A stretch of 64,000 bases of DNA from Collinsella sp. (GCA_019414045.1 DXMW01000032.1:62001-126000); one strand, 5' to 3'; shown: positions 8,127 through 16,639, counted from the first letter of the stretch. Notes: generated by a model from the letters alone, not told the origin. Numbers and translations are program-made.

Positions 8127-8927
8127 CTAGTACGGCTCAAACGAACCAATCACTCGGGACGACAGCTCAGCGCCCGCCTTCATACACGCCGGAATATCAA
8201 GGCCATCGATCACGCCCTTGGTAAACCCGGCGATATACGAGTCGCCGGCACCCACGGTATTAACGACCTTCTCCGCTGGCACGATCCCACACTCATAGAA
8301 GCGCTCACCGTCATAGGCAATGCTTCCCTTCTCGCCAAGCGTGGCAACCGCAACGCGCGGTCCCAATACCTGCACGCGGCGTACCCAGTCTCGTAGCTCC
8401 GGAGTGTCCTCTTCAAACGACATGAACGCATAGTCAACGTAGGGAAAATGGTTCTCGCAGGCATATTCGGGATCCTGGCTGAACACCGAGAAGTCCATAA
8501 CCACCGTCTTGCCCGCATCATGCCATTCGGGCAGGAGGTCCAAACAATTGCCAAACAGGTCGGTGTGAATGATGTCATGTTCTAGGATAAACGCCCGGTC
8601 GTCTTCATTCGGTCGATATGTCTCCATTACGCCATCGATTGCCTCGAGATGTACGCGATCGACGCCGTCTTTCAACGCCATGAGCATCACCGAGGTGTCG
8701 CCATCCTCCACCCGCAGATGTGAGATATCGAACCCCTCGGCGGCCAGCGCCTCCCTCATCTTGTCTCCGTACTCGTCCTTGCCGACGACCGACACGGCGG
8801 ATACCGAAACGCCCATTCGTGCAAGATGGATACCCCAGTCAATGCCATTACCAGTCGGATAGAACACGCCGATGTTTTGATAGACGTCCGCACAGCAAAA
8901 ACCAGCCGCACACGCTTTAATACCCAT
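8127..8927 (-). CDS. PfkB-family sugar kinase (FrlD-like paralogue)
   Basis: A 266-residue ribokinase-fold enzyme. The substrate region TGNGIDWGIHLARMG is at residues 25-39, VVMDFSVFSQD follows, and the ATP/anion-hole motif NTVGAGDSYIAGF is at 223-235, where Asp229 is the expected catalytic base. It resembles the second PfkB gene (9049-9912) and fructoselysine 6-kinase in length and motif spacing, but the glycine-glycine of the sugar site is TG here. ATG 8927 with a GGAGAAGACC site is chosen over a TTG at 8939. A terminator hairpin ends only eight bases upstream of the ribosome site. Confidence 0.88.
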   Translation of the reverse strand: MGIKACAAGFCCADVYQNIGVFYPTGNGIDWGIHLARMGVSVSAVSVVGKDEYGDKMREALAAEGFDISHLRVEDGDTSVMLMALKDGVDRVHLEAIDGVMETYRPNEDDRAFILEHDIIHTDLFGNCLDLLPEWHDAGKTVVMDFSVFSQDPEYACENHFPYVDYAFMSFEEDTPELRDWVRRVQVLGPRVAVATLGEKGSIAYDGERFYECGIVPAEKVVNTVGAGDSYIAGFTKGVIDGLDIPACMKAGAELSSRVIGSFEPY

Positions 8928-8944
8928 GGTCTTCTCCAATGTTC

Positions 8945-8978
8945 AAAAGGGGGCCCACCACATAACGAGCCCCCTTTT
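8945..8978 (-). terminator. Intrinsic terminator inside the catabolic gene run
   Basis: AAAAGGGGGC (8945-8954) pairs perfectly with GCCCCCTTTT (8969-8978), giving a stem and T-run on the minus strand. It lies 71 bases after the FrlD-like stop and just before the next gene's ribosome site, so it should set the ratio of upstream to downstream expression. Confidence 0.75.
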
Positions 8979-9048
8979 CGCGTTTCGCTTATTGTTTTGC
9001 ATCGGTTGTCCAAGGCCTCATAGCCAGACCGCCGTACGCTTTCTTAAG

Positions 9049-9912
9049 CTATTCGACGATTGGCGCTCCGTGGCCCCAAGAACCTTCCATGCCGCACACG
9101 GTCGAGGCAAACCCGGCAGCAAAGTCGAGCGCGCGCTCGATGGCCTCGGCGCCATCCTCGCCACGCTTGGCGGAATCGAGATAGCACATCAAAAACGAGG
9201 TGAGGAACGAGTCGCCCGCCCCCATGGTGTCCTTCATGTCCGTTACCGGTTTAGCCAGCTGGCGGTAATAACGCTTGCCGTCGTAAGCGATGCAGCCCTC
9301 GGCGCCCGCCGTAGCCGACACAAAACGCGGACCCAGACCCTTCACCCATGCCAGACGCTCGCGAATCTCGTCCTCACTCGCGGCATCCGCCGCACTAAAG
9401 AAAGCAAAATCGACGTAGGGCGCAATCTGCTCGTAGTACTCGTCGGTGGAGTCGTCCGAAAAGTCAAAAGAGACCGTGACGCCCGCAGCCTTCAATTTGG
9501 GCAGCTCGCGCTCGGTAAAGCAATAGTTGCCCGAATGAACCACATCGAACTGCTTCATGTACGAAAGGTCAAAGCGATCGAGGACATAGCGCGCATCGCC
9601 ACGGATACCGCCCTCGTTGGAGCCGAGGAAGACACGGTCACCGTCAACGACGGTCACGCGAGCCGCTCCGTTCTCGCCAATCATCTGCTCGCACTTGCCA
9701 AGCTCGATACCCTCATCCTCGAGGCTTGCAATGACATGCTCGGCAGCGGCGTCATTGCCAAAAATGCCCATGTATGCAGAGCGTGCGGCACCGCATTTCT
9801 TGGCATAAACGGCGAAGTTCACCGCGTTGCCGCCAGGATACATGGTGTGGATATGCTCGTAGCGATCGACGACGTTGTCGCCAAATCCGAGCGCGTTAAT
9901 GTTAAATGCCAT
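9049..9912 (-). CDS. frlD: Fructoselysine-6-kinase-like PfkB kinase
   Basis: A 287-residue PfkB-family kinase. GFGDNVVDRY starts the fold at residues 9-18, the sugar-site YPGGNAVNFAVY is at 25-36, SFDFSDD is near 148-154 and DTMGAGDSFLTSF is at 228-240 with catalytic Asp234. Motif for motif it matches E. coli FrlD, which phosphorylates the 6-hydroxyl of fructoselysine before deglycation. The FrlB-like deglycase gene ends 14 bases upstream, which strongly supports this role. The exact amine partner of the sugar (lysine, asparagine, other) is not determined by sequence. Confidence 0.8.
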   Translation of the reverse strand: MAFNINALGFGDNVVDRYEHIHTMYPGGNAVNFAVYAKKCGAARSAYMGIFGNDAAAEHVIASLEDEGIELGKCEQMIGENGAARVTVVDGDRVFLGSNEGGIRGDARYVLDRFDLSYMKQFDVVHSGNYCFTERELPKLKAAGVTVSFDFSDDSTDEYYEQIAPYVDFAFFSAADAASEDEIRERLAWVKGLGPRFVSATAGAEGCIAYDGKRYYRQLAKPVTDMKDTMGAGDSFLTSFLMCYLDSAKRGEDGAEAIERALDFAAGFASTVCGMEGSWGHGAPIVE

Positions 9913-9926
9913 GGCCTTTGCCCCTT

Positions 9927-10895
9927 CTAGTACTCGACAACACCCATATAGCGACGGAAATCGGGATCGTGATCAAACACCTTGCCGCGTGCAGCACGCA
10001 GCTCGCAGTTCATGGCGTAGAACAGCACCGGGTCCAGATAGGCACGGACGCTCGCCGGCACGGCTTCCATACCGTACTCCTTGGCATCGAGCACCATCAG
10101 CGTATCGGTATGCGTCTTAAGGAACGCCAGGGCGCGCTCGTCCATAGCACGGCACTCGCTGGAGCCCATCTGCAGGAAGTAAAAAACGCCATCCTGAGTA
10201 GCCTCGAAGGGACCGTGGAAGTACTCGGCAGAGTGGATGTAGCTGCAGTGCTGCCACTGCATCTCCATAAGAGAGCAGATAGCGAAACCGTAGGTCTGGC
10301 TAAAGTTGGGACCGCTGCCCAGAATGTAGAAGAACTCGTGCTCCTGGCAAAGCTTGGCAAAACGATCGCCCAGCTCGGCATTTACCTTCTCACGTGCCGG
10401 GGGAAGAATCTTATCCATCTCGGCGATACCGGCATACATATCGGCAAGATCGGCGTAGCCCTCCTGTTGATCGAGCAGCTCGGCCGCAAGCGACAGCGAA
10501 ATGCCAGCGGGGACCTCGGCCTGCGGCACGCCCTCGCCCCACGGGTAGACCCACGTGGTCCACTTGCCGGAGTCAATCTTGGATCCAGCGTTGTCGGTCT
10601 GGGCGATTACCGTAGCGCCGGCAGCAAGGGCAATCTCACAGCCCTCGACGACCTCGGGGGTGTTGCCACTGTGGCTGCAAGCAATGACCAGGGATTTCTC
10701 ACCTAAGCGGCGTGGGCGCATGATATCAAACTCGCGAGCCGTATAGATATACGAAGTGAAGGTGGTTGCCTCGCGCTGCAGAAGCTCATGAGCCGGGATC
10801 AAATCGATCATGGAGCCACCGCAAGCAATCCAGTAGACGCTGTCGAACTTGCCCTTCTCGGCAATTGCCTCTTTGATCAGATCGTGTGCGTTCAT
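9927..10895 (-). CDS. frlB: FrlB-like 6-phosphofructosamine deglycase (SIS domains)
   Basis: A 322-residue double-SIS protein. Features in order are VYWIACGGS (20-28), the sugar-phosphate loop ACSHSGNTPEVVEG (72-85), the signature MEMQWQHCSYIHSAEYFHGP (210-229) with acid/base candidates Glu224 and His227, and the C-terminal RRYMGVVEY, almost identical in pattern to FrlB. FrlB splits a 6-phosphofructosyl-amino acid into glucose 6-phosphate and the free amino acid; pgi lies 7 kb away. ATG 10895 is chosen for its AAAGGAACTGGAT site. Glucosamine-6-phosphate deaminase/isomerase activity is less likely because of the EYFHGPFE pattern and neighbours. Confidence 0.82.
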   Translation of the reverse strand: MNAHDLIKEAIAEKGKFDSVYWIACGGSMIDLIPAHELLQREATTFTSYIYTAREFDIMRPRRLGEKSLVIACSHSGNTPEVVEGCEIALAAGATVIAQTDNAGSKIDSGKWTTWVYPWGEGVPQAEVPAGISLSLAAELLDQQEGYADLADMYAGIAEMDKILPPAREKVNAELGDRFAKLCQEHEFFYILGSGPNFSQTYGFAICSLMEMQWQHCSYIHSAEYFHGPFEATQDGVFYFLQMGSSECRAMDERALAFLKTHTDTLMVLDAKEYGMEAVPASVRAYLDPVLFYAMNCELRAARGKVFDHDPDFRRYMGVVEY

Positions 10896-10957
10896 ATCCA
10901 GTTCCTTTCTTGTTTGGCCCGCAATCAATGACGTTGGTTGCGTAGCCGATAGTTGTT

Positions 10958-11809
10958 TTAGTCAATCAGATATTTCTCGAATGCGGCCATGTTCTTGGCA
11001 TCTGCCGCCGCGGGGTCATCGTAGTAACGACCGTCCGTGATTTCCTGGCCCAGCATGCCGTCGAAACCATGGGCGTTGAGTGTGGCGACGAAGGCGTCCA
11101 TATCGTGCTTGCCATCGCCCCACACCAGATGGCCATACGGGTCACCGTCGATAAAGTGCATCTCGTGAATTGCCCCATCACCAAAGGCGGCAAACCAGTC
11201 CTCGAGCGTCTCGCCCGCAACACCCATCGCGGTTGTATCAACCATGGGCTGCAAGTACGGGCTCGCGACCTCGTCAATCATGCGCTTCGCATCGGAAACC
11301 GTCGTCACAAGGTTGCTCTCCTCGGGACGCAGGCTTTCCATCGTAAGCACCAGACCGTGCTCGCCGGCATACTCCGCCAGAATGGACAAGTGCTCGCGGC
11401 TGCGCTTCCAGGCTTCCTCGCGGTCCTCGTCCCAGTCGCCCCAGCCCGAGTTGACGGACATACGGTCGCACCCAAGTACCTCGGCAAGCTCAATGCCGTG
11501 CTTAAAGTACGCCAGGCTGCGCTGTTCATGCAGCGGTTTGCGTGCGCAATACTGCCAAGGATAGACAACATTCTCGGGGCACAGAGTACGATACCTAAGC
11601 CCACGGTCTGCAGCCTTTTTTGCCAGGACCTCAGCCTCAAAGTAGCCCGTGTGGTCGAGTGTCACATGCGGCTCCGCACACCACAGCTCAATGGACTCAA
11701 AGCCCAAACGCTGCTGCACATCAAGGAAGTAATCGAGCGACCACATGATGTAGTGGATATTCATGCCCGCAATCTGTTCGCGGCGCAGCGTCGGTTTGGA
11801 TTCAGACAT
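10958..11809 (-). CDS. Xylose isomerase-like TIM-barrel epimerase (FrlC-like)
   Basis: A 283-residue AP-endonuclease-2/xylose-isomerase-like barrel. LGFESIELWCAEPH (35-48) and the metal-site residues in LTMESLRPEESN (Glu), PMVDTTAMG (Asp), EMHFIDGD (His/Asp) and GQEITDG (Glu) mark a sugar-phosphate isomerase/epimerase. E. coli FrlC, a fructoselysine 3-epimerase of the same fold, occupies the equivalent operon place. The start is one base from the amidohydrolase stop with GGAGGCATAAG before it, so the genes are tightly coupled. FrlC function is inferred from fold and position. Confidence 0.78.
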   Translation of the reverse strand: MSESKPTLRREQIAGMNIHYIMWSLDYFLDVQQRLGFESIELWCAEPHVTLDHTGYFEAEVLAKKAADRGLRYRTLCPENVVYPWQYCARKPLHEQRSLAYFKHGIELAEVLGCDRMSVNSGWGDWDEDREEAWKRSREHLSILAEYAGEHGLVLTMESLRPEESNLVTTVSDAKRMIDEVASPYLQPMVDTTAMGVAGETLEDWFAAFGDGAIHEMHFIDGDPYGHLVWGDGKHDMDAFVATLNAHGFDGMLGQEITDGRYYDDPAAADAKNMAAFEKYLID

Positions 11810-11810
11810 C

Positions 11811-13394
11811 TTATGCCTCCTTATTTCGATCGAACACGATTCGTCCGTCCGACATCGTCATATCAACCGCAAGATTGCGTGCGTCGTGATAATCGAGGTC
11901 GAACACATCCCGATCGAGCACGCAGATATCGGCAAGCTTGCCGACCTCGAGCGTACCCAGCTCGTCTTCGCGCATCAGATCGTACGCGCCCCCGGCAGTC
12001 CAAGCGCGCAAGAGCTCGACAAGTGTCAGCGCGTTGGCCTCATTCACGGGCAGTCCATCGTCGAAGTATCCGCCGCACGCGCTGTAGATTGACTCGCCCA
12101 GGCTCGGAATCAGCAGCGGCAAATCCGTACCACAGCACACCGTGCATCCGGAATCTTCCATGCCGCGGCGATTCCAGCTGTGCAAAAGTCGCGTCTCGCC
12201 AATTTGTCGACGCATCATCGACAGGCAATCCTCGCGCCGGTCCAGCGTCAAAATCTGCGGATAGACCTCGCAAATTCCACCTAACTTGCCAAACTCGACA
12301 AGATCGGTCGGATCAGAGTTCTCGAGATCGGTAATCGCATGGCGGCGAAGCAACCGTCCATGCTCGTCTCGAGGCAGCGAGGCATAGAGCACCACGGTGC
12401 GACGAACGGCGCCATCGCCCTGGCAATGCAAGGAATATCGGAAGCCGTCAGCATCAATTGCGCGCAGCTCGTTCTCAATCAGATCCCACTCGGGCTCCTC
12501 GACGACCGTCTTGCCGGCAGCGCCCGCATCGGCCGTGTCCTCATAGGGGTCAATCATCTCGGCAAGCCCCGCCCATACGCCGCGGTCGGTCATACGGTTG
12601 AAGCCAGAAAAACGAACGAACGGACCCCGGAAGCGCTCTCGTGCCTCGCGAGCATATGACAGATTTGCACCGGCACCCACCGGCTGCGACATCATAGAGA
12701 CGCGAACCGTCAGCTCACCAGATTCCTCACGGCGAGCCATTTCGTCGGCAAAACCGTAGTAGTCATCAAACGCCATCTCCTTGATGGCGGTAACGCCGCG
12801 CTCGTTAAGCATGCCCATGTAGTCCGAATACCCCGCACGTACCTCGGGCAGCGCGAGGAAATCGCTCATCATGCGCCAGATCTTCTCGGCATAACACGCC
12901 TGGGGTGTGAAGCCGTATCGCGCACTGGCGGCAGCATTGAGAACGCAGGTCTCCGCACCCGGTGTAAAGCAGACGACAGGGATATCGCCAAAACAATCGT
13001 CAAACACAGCTGCCGTATTTGCGTTCTCGGCATCCGATGCCAACGTTTCGGGCAGGTTGTGGCCAAAAGCCGCCGCGCAATCCGGATGATCTTCTTTCCA
13101 TGCACGCAAGAGCGACACGGCCTCTTTGGCATCAGTGATGCCGGACAGGTCAGACCCCAACGTCCGCAGCGCCCAGCCTGTATAGAAGGTATGCACATCG
13201 ATTAGGCCAGGCATGACGGTGCGGTCGCCCAGGTCAACTACCTCGTCCGCCTGGGTCAAATACGAAGCTACCTCACACTTGGTGCCAACCGCCTCAATTC
13301 GATTGTCACGGACTGCTACGAAACCTTCAAACGGCAGGTCCCCCGTACCGGTAAAGACGCTCTTAGACGTCAGGACCGTCAAACGATCGGACAT
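11811..13394 (-). CDS. YtcJ-type amidohydrolase with incomplete metal motif
   Basis: A 527-residue amidohydrolase_3 protein, cytoplasmic. The N-terminal beta-sandwich segment and TVMPGLIDVHTFY are clear, but the usual H-x-H reads HTF, so the second histidine is missing. YSLHCQGDGAVRR, CGTDLPLLIPS and the C-terminal LGTLEVGKLADICVLDRD are normal. YtcJ relatives hydrolyse amides, carbamates or N-acyl amino compounds. Position directly after the permease gene suggests it acts early on the imported substrate. ATG 13394 overlaps no other gene; the ribosome site AGGTG overlaps the permease stop. Confidence 0.82.
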   Translation of the reverse strand: MSDRLTVLTSKSVFTGTGDLPFEGFVAVRDNRIEAVGTKCEVASYLTQADEVVDLGDRTVMPGLIDVHTFYTGWALRTLGSDLSGITDAKEAVSLLRAWKEDHPDCAAAFGHNLPETLASDAENANTAAVFDDCFGDIPVVCFTPGAETCVLNAAASARYGFTPQACYAEKIWRMMSDFLALPEVRAGYSDYMGMLNERGVTAIKEMAFDDYYGFADEMARREESGELTVRVSMMSQPVGAGANLSYAREARERFRGPFVRFSGFNRMTDRGVWAGLAEMIDPYEDTADAGAAGKTVVEEPEWDLIENELRAIDADGFRYSLHCQGDGAVRRTVVLYASLPRDEHGRLLRRHAITDLENSDPTDLVEFGKLGGICEVYPQILTLDRREDCLSMMRRQIGETRLLHSWNRRGMEDSGCTVCCGTDLPLLIPSLGESIYSACGGYFDDGLPVNEANALTLVELLRAWTAGGAYDLMREDELGTLEVGKLADICVLDRDVFDLDYHDARNLAVDMTMSDGRIVFDRNKEA

Positions 13395-13403
13395 TATAAT
13401 CAC

Positions 13404-14867
13404 CTACGCCGGAAGCATGCCGGAAATGGCAGTAATGACCAAGCCAAACACGACCATGAAGATGAAGAACTTCCAAATGGTCTTCCACCATTGGCCAAAC
13501 GAAATTTTAGCCACGCCAAGGCCGGCAACCGTCATGCCCGCCACGGGACTGATGGTGTTGATGGTCTGGTTGGCAAACTGGAGCGCGGTAACGGCCGCCT
13601 CGGGATTGAGGCCCATGAGCTCGGTCAGGGGGCCCATAACGGGCATGGTGAGTGCCGCCAGGCCAGAACTCGAGGGAACCAGCAAAGAGAGCAGGCCAAG
13701 GACGATATACATAAACGTGGTGTAGACGGCGGCAGGTGCACCGGCGAGCGCAGTAGCGAGCGCCTGGAGGATGGTGTCGATGATCATGCCGCCCTCGGCG
13801 ATGACCAGAATACCGCGAGCGATACCGATAACGATGGCGGCGTACGCAAAGTCGGCGAGACCTTTAACGAACTCCTCGGCAATCGTCTGCTGGTCAAGAC
13901 CGCCCAGGATACCGGCAAGCAAGCCCATGCCAAGGAACACGGCGGAAATCTCATTCATGTACCAACCCTGGGTAACAAGACCCCAGACGATAATGCCCAT
14001 ACCGCAAGCAAAATCGATAAGCACGAGCTTCTGACGGGTAGTGAACTCTTCCTCGACGGAGGCATCGGTCACGGAAAACTCGATACGCTTGAGCTTATCG
14101 TCCTCGTACGTAATGGACGACTCGGGGTTTTTCTTGACGCGCATGGCGTAGCGCATGGCCCATGCGATACCGACGGCAGTGAAGATGACCCAAGAAACGG
14201 CGCGCAGCCACAGTTGCGGATTGCCCTCGATGCCAATGATGCCCTGGGCGATCAAAACATTAAACGGGTCGATGGTCGAAGCGCAATATCCCAGGTTAGG
14301 ACCAAGGAAGCAGATGATGAATGCCGTCATCGAGTCATAACCGATACCCATCATGATGGGAATGAAGATGGCATAGAACGGCAGGGCTTCCTCAGACATA
14401 CCAAACGTGGTGCCGCAAATGGACAGCAACGTCATCGTGATGGGAATGATGAGGATGTCCTTGTTCTTGAGCTTTTTAATCACACGGCTCATGCCGGCAT
14501 TCAAAGCGTTGGTCTTGGTGATGATTGCGAACGACCCGCCAATCAATAAAACGAACGCAACGACGTCGGCAGCCTCCTGGATGCCCTTAGTGGGCGCTTG
14601 CAGGACCGCGAAGATATCCTGACCCAGATTGATGGTCTCGCCGGTCTCGGAATCGGTGTAGTTCTTATCGACCTGTTCATAGGTTCCAGCAACGGCGACT
14701 TCACGCTCGCCCGCCGCTGTCGAAATCATCTTGCGCTGATACTGACCAGAGGGAACGATCCAAGTCAAGACCGCAAAGACAACGATCAGCAAGAACATGA
14801 TCGTATAGACATGCGGTAATTTGAACTTAAAACGTCTGTTTGTCTTCTTCGCCTTCGTATCTGACAT
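13404..14867 (-). CDS. YfcC-family (DcuC-like) permease
   Basis: A 487-residue inner-membrane carrier with about 11-12 hydrophobic segments. It opens FKLPHVYTIMFLLIVVF, followed by TWIVPSGQY, and later holds the re-entrant motifs TFGMSEEALPFYAIF and VPSSSGLAALTMPVMGPL found in YfcC/ArcD-type transporters of amino acids, peptides and dicarboxylates. It is the first structural gene of the catabolic operon and replaces the FrlA-type permease of E. coli. ATG 14867 follows TTTGGAGGTATCT, an excellent site; the frame is open 20 codons further up without support. Confidence 0.88.
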   Translation of the reverse strand: MSDTKAKKTNRRFKFKLPHVYTIMFLLIVVFAVLTWIVPSGQYQRKMISTAAGEREVAVAGTYEQVDKNYTDSETGETINLGQDIFAVLQAPTKGIQEAADVVAFVLLIGGSFAIITKTNALNAGMSRVIKKLKNKDILIIPITMTLLSICGTTFGMSEEALPFYAIFIPIMMGIGYDSMTAFIICFLGPNLGYCASTIDPFNVLIAQGIIGIEGNPQLWLRAVSWVIFTAVGIAWAMRYAMRVKKNPESSITYEDDKLKRIEFSVTDASVEEEFTTRQKLVLIDFACGMGIIVWGLVTQGWYMNEISAVFLGMGLLAGILGGLDQQTIAEEFVKGLADFAYAAIVIGIARGILVIAEGGMIIDTILQALATALAGAPAAVYTTFMYIVLGLLSLLVPSSSGLAALTMPVMGPLTELMGLNPEAAVTALQFANQTINTISPVAGMTVAGLGVAKISFGQWWKTIWKFFIFMVVFGLVITAISGMLPA

Positions 14868-14909
14868 AGATACCTCCAAAGAACTCGAGACTGCATCGCA
14901 TCTCGCCTC

Positions 14910-14946
14910 AACGTTTGCACAAGGCAAACGTTCTATGACGTTCTAT
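14910..14946 (-). promoter_or_regulatory. Operator-like repeats before the catabolic operon
   Basis: AACGTTTGC (14910-14918) and GCAAACGTT (14924-14932) form a perfect palindrome with a five-base spacer. Overlapping it, ACGTTCTAT occurs twice in tandem (14928-14936 and 14938-14946) with a 10-base period, one helical turn. They lie 43-80 bases before the permease start, where a GntR/HutC-type repressor would be expected to bind. An upstream TTGATG-N17-TAATCT on the minus strand (14952-14980) could be the promoter. Confidence 0.55.
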
Positions 14947-15040
14947 AGATTACCAGCAGCTTTTCTCGTCATCAAGATAATTTCAAACTGATTGCCGCAA
15001 CGCGGTTGAACGGTTGCGTTTGCGCCGTGAACGGTATGAA

Positions 15041-15070
15041 AACGCCCGGTGAGATGATTCACCGGGCGTT
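15041..15070 (-). terminator. Terminator of the GntR gene
   Basis: AACGCCCGGTGA (15041-15052) pairs perfectly with TCACCGGGCGTT (15059-15070). On the minus strand a short T-run follows. It lies 16 bases past the gntR stop, so the regulator and the operon are separate units. Confidence 0.75.
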
Positions 15071-15085
15071 TCCATACGCAATGTC

Positions 15086-15829
15086 CTAGATGTCAAAAAC
15101 GTAGCGAGACCCAACAATCCGCTGACGACCGATGATAAACGGCCGCCGCTGCTCATCGAAAAAGAAGGCTTCCATATAAAACAAGGGTTCGCCAACGGGA
15201 ACTGCCAACAACCGAGCGACCTCGGGCGACGCGCACGCGATCTCAAGCGTGCATGGGTCGGTAAACGCGGGCGTGCGGCCCGTCCGGTTGCGTACGAACT
15301 CAAAAATGGATTGGTTAGATAGAGGTGCCGTTGATAGATAGGCGTTGTCCTCGTAAACATATATGTTGTTCTCGAGCATGACAGGGACGCCATCGGCAGT
15401 ACGCACGCGCTCAACGCAGATCAAGTCAGTTCCAACGGGAACACCAAAGAACTGTGCTTCGGTGGAATCCGCCGGCAGTATCTTTCTCGAAATGACACGC
15501 GCCCCCGGTTCCATTCCGTTTACGCGGCATGCGTCCGAAAAACTCTGGACGTCATCCTTCTGGCGAATCTTGCGCTTGAGCTTGGGGGCATTGACAAACG
15601 TGCCTTTCCCCTGTCGCTTCGTTAGATAGCCCTGTTGGACGAGCTCCTCAATAGCGCGTCGCACGGTAACGCGGCCAACTTTATAGCTCTCAGCCAATTC
15701 GAATTCGTTGGGTATCCGCGCGCCTGCCTTGTAGGCACCGGAGTTGATTTCGTTTTTGATGATATCGATAACCTGTTGGTACAGCGGTATCGCTGCTTTA
15801 CCGTCAGTTAGCCCTTCAGTCGGTGGCAT
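15086..15829 (-). CDS. GntR-family regulator with UTRA ligand domain (HutC subfamily)
   Basis: A 247-residue transcription factor. The winged helix-turn-helix spans about residues 15-80 (ARIPNEFELAESYKVGRVTVRRAI, then the wing KRQGKGTFV), and a UTRA small-molecule domain fills 95-245. This subfamily includes FrlR and FraR, which sense phosphorylated fructosamines. It lies just upstream of the ten-gene catabolic locus, in the same orientation but with its own terminator. GGAGAGGGTAT precedes the ATG. Control of the locus through the palindrome at 14910-14946 is inference. Confidence 0.88.
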   Translation of the reverse strand: MPPTEGLTDGKAAIPLYQQVIDIIKNEINSGAYKAGARIPNEFELAESYKVGRVTVRRAIEELVQQGYLTKRQGKGTFVNAPKLKRKIRQKDDVQSFSDACRVNGMEPGARVISRKILPADSTEAQFFGVPVGTDLICVERVRTADGVPVMLENNIYVYEDNAYLSTAPLSNQSIFEFVRNRTGRTPAFTDPCTLEIACASPEVARLLAVPVGEPLFYMEAFFFDEQRRPFIIGRQRIVGSRYVFDI

Positions 15830-15860
15830 ATACCCTCTCCAAGCACAATTAAGTCTAAAA

Positions 15861-15895
15861 CGGGCTTAGGGGCATTCAACAAGTCCTTAAGCCCG
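15861..15895 (-). terminator. Terminator of the HAD gene pair
   Basis: CGGGCTTA (15861-15868) pairs with TAAGCCCG (15888-15895) and is followed on the minus strand by TTTT. It lies 85 bases past the HAD stop and before gntR. Confidence 0.5.
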
Positions 15896-15979
15896 CATTA
15901 GCTTAAAGTATGCTAGGTGTCGCACCAAAATGTCGGCTATTTACTCATCAGACCCGAAAAACGCGCAACTACCGCGCTC

Positions 15980-16639
15980 CTAAGAAAGCGTGAGCAGCTC
16001 CGGCAGCTGGTCGATAATCTTGTCCGCGGCATCCTGGCTAAAGCCAAAGCGCTCCTCGCGCTTGGCAATGACCGTCAGGCCGGCTCGCTTACCCGCGGTA
16101 ATGCCCGGAACGGAATCCTCAACGCAGCAGCAGCGATTCGCGGGCAGCCCCAGCAGGTCCAGCGCATGCAGGTAGATGTCGGGCTCGGGCTTGCTCTCCT
16201 TAAACTGCTCGCCGCTCACCACGTACTCAAAGGCATCCGACAGCCCGCATGCGTTGAGCACTTCCTCGATGCTAACCATGGGAGACGAGCTGGCAAGCGC
16301 CACGCGAACGCCGCGGCGCGGCAGCTCTCGAATCGTATCCACGGCGCCTGGGTTAATCAAAGCCTGATAGTCACGCGGACGCTTATGCGCCCACTCGTCC
16401 CAACGGGCCAACGCTTCCTCGCCAGTGAAGTGCCCCTTACCGGCGCGCTCAAACCAATCGACCAGCATATGCAGGAAGAACTGATGCGAGGTACCGACCT
16501 GCCCATTCAACTCCTCTTGAGTCAGATTAAGCCCAAGCTCCTTGGCAAACGCGGCAGTCTCGCCCAAGTAGTAATACTCGGTATCGACAATGACGCCGTC
16601 CATGTCAAAGATAACGGCGTCGAACGGAAATGCGGACAC
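15980..16639 (-). CDS. HAD phosphatase/phosphoglucomutase-like (subfamily IA)
   Basis: A 219-residue HAD hydrolase. The nucleophile motif DMDGVIVDTE is near residues 9-18, the second motif ASSSP is followed by KPEPDIYLHAL (motif III lysine), and VEDSVPGI forms the acidic motif IV. The pattern is that of beta-phosphoglucomutase and related sugar-phosphate phosphatases. The GTG at 16639 is chosen for its GGAGGGTGCC ribosome site and because FPFDAVIFDMDG is the normal start. It may share a transcript with the Cof-type gene 64 bases upstream. Confidence 0.85.
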   Translation of the reverse strand: MSAFPFDAVIFDMDGVIVDTEYYYLGETAAFAKELGLNLTQEELNGQVGTSHQFFLHMLVDWFERAGKGHFTGEEALARWDEWAHKRPRDYQALINPGAVDTIRELPRRGVRVALASSSPMVSIEEVLNACGLSDAFEYVVSGEQFKESKPEPDIYLHALDLLGLPANRCCCVEDSVPGITAGKRAGLTVIAKREERFGFSQDAADKIIDQLPELLTLS

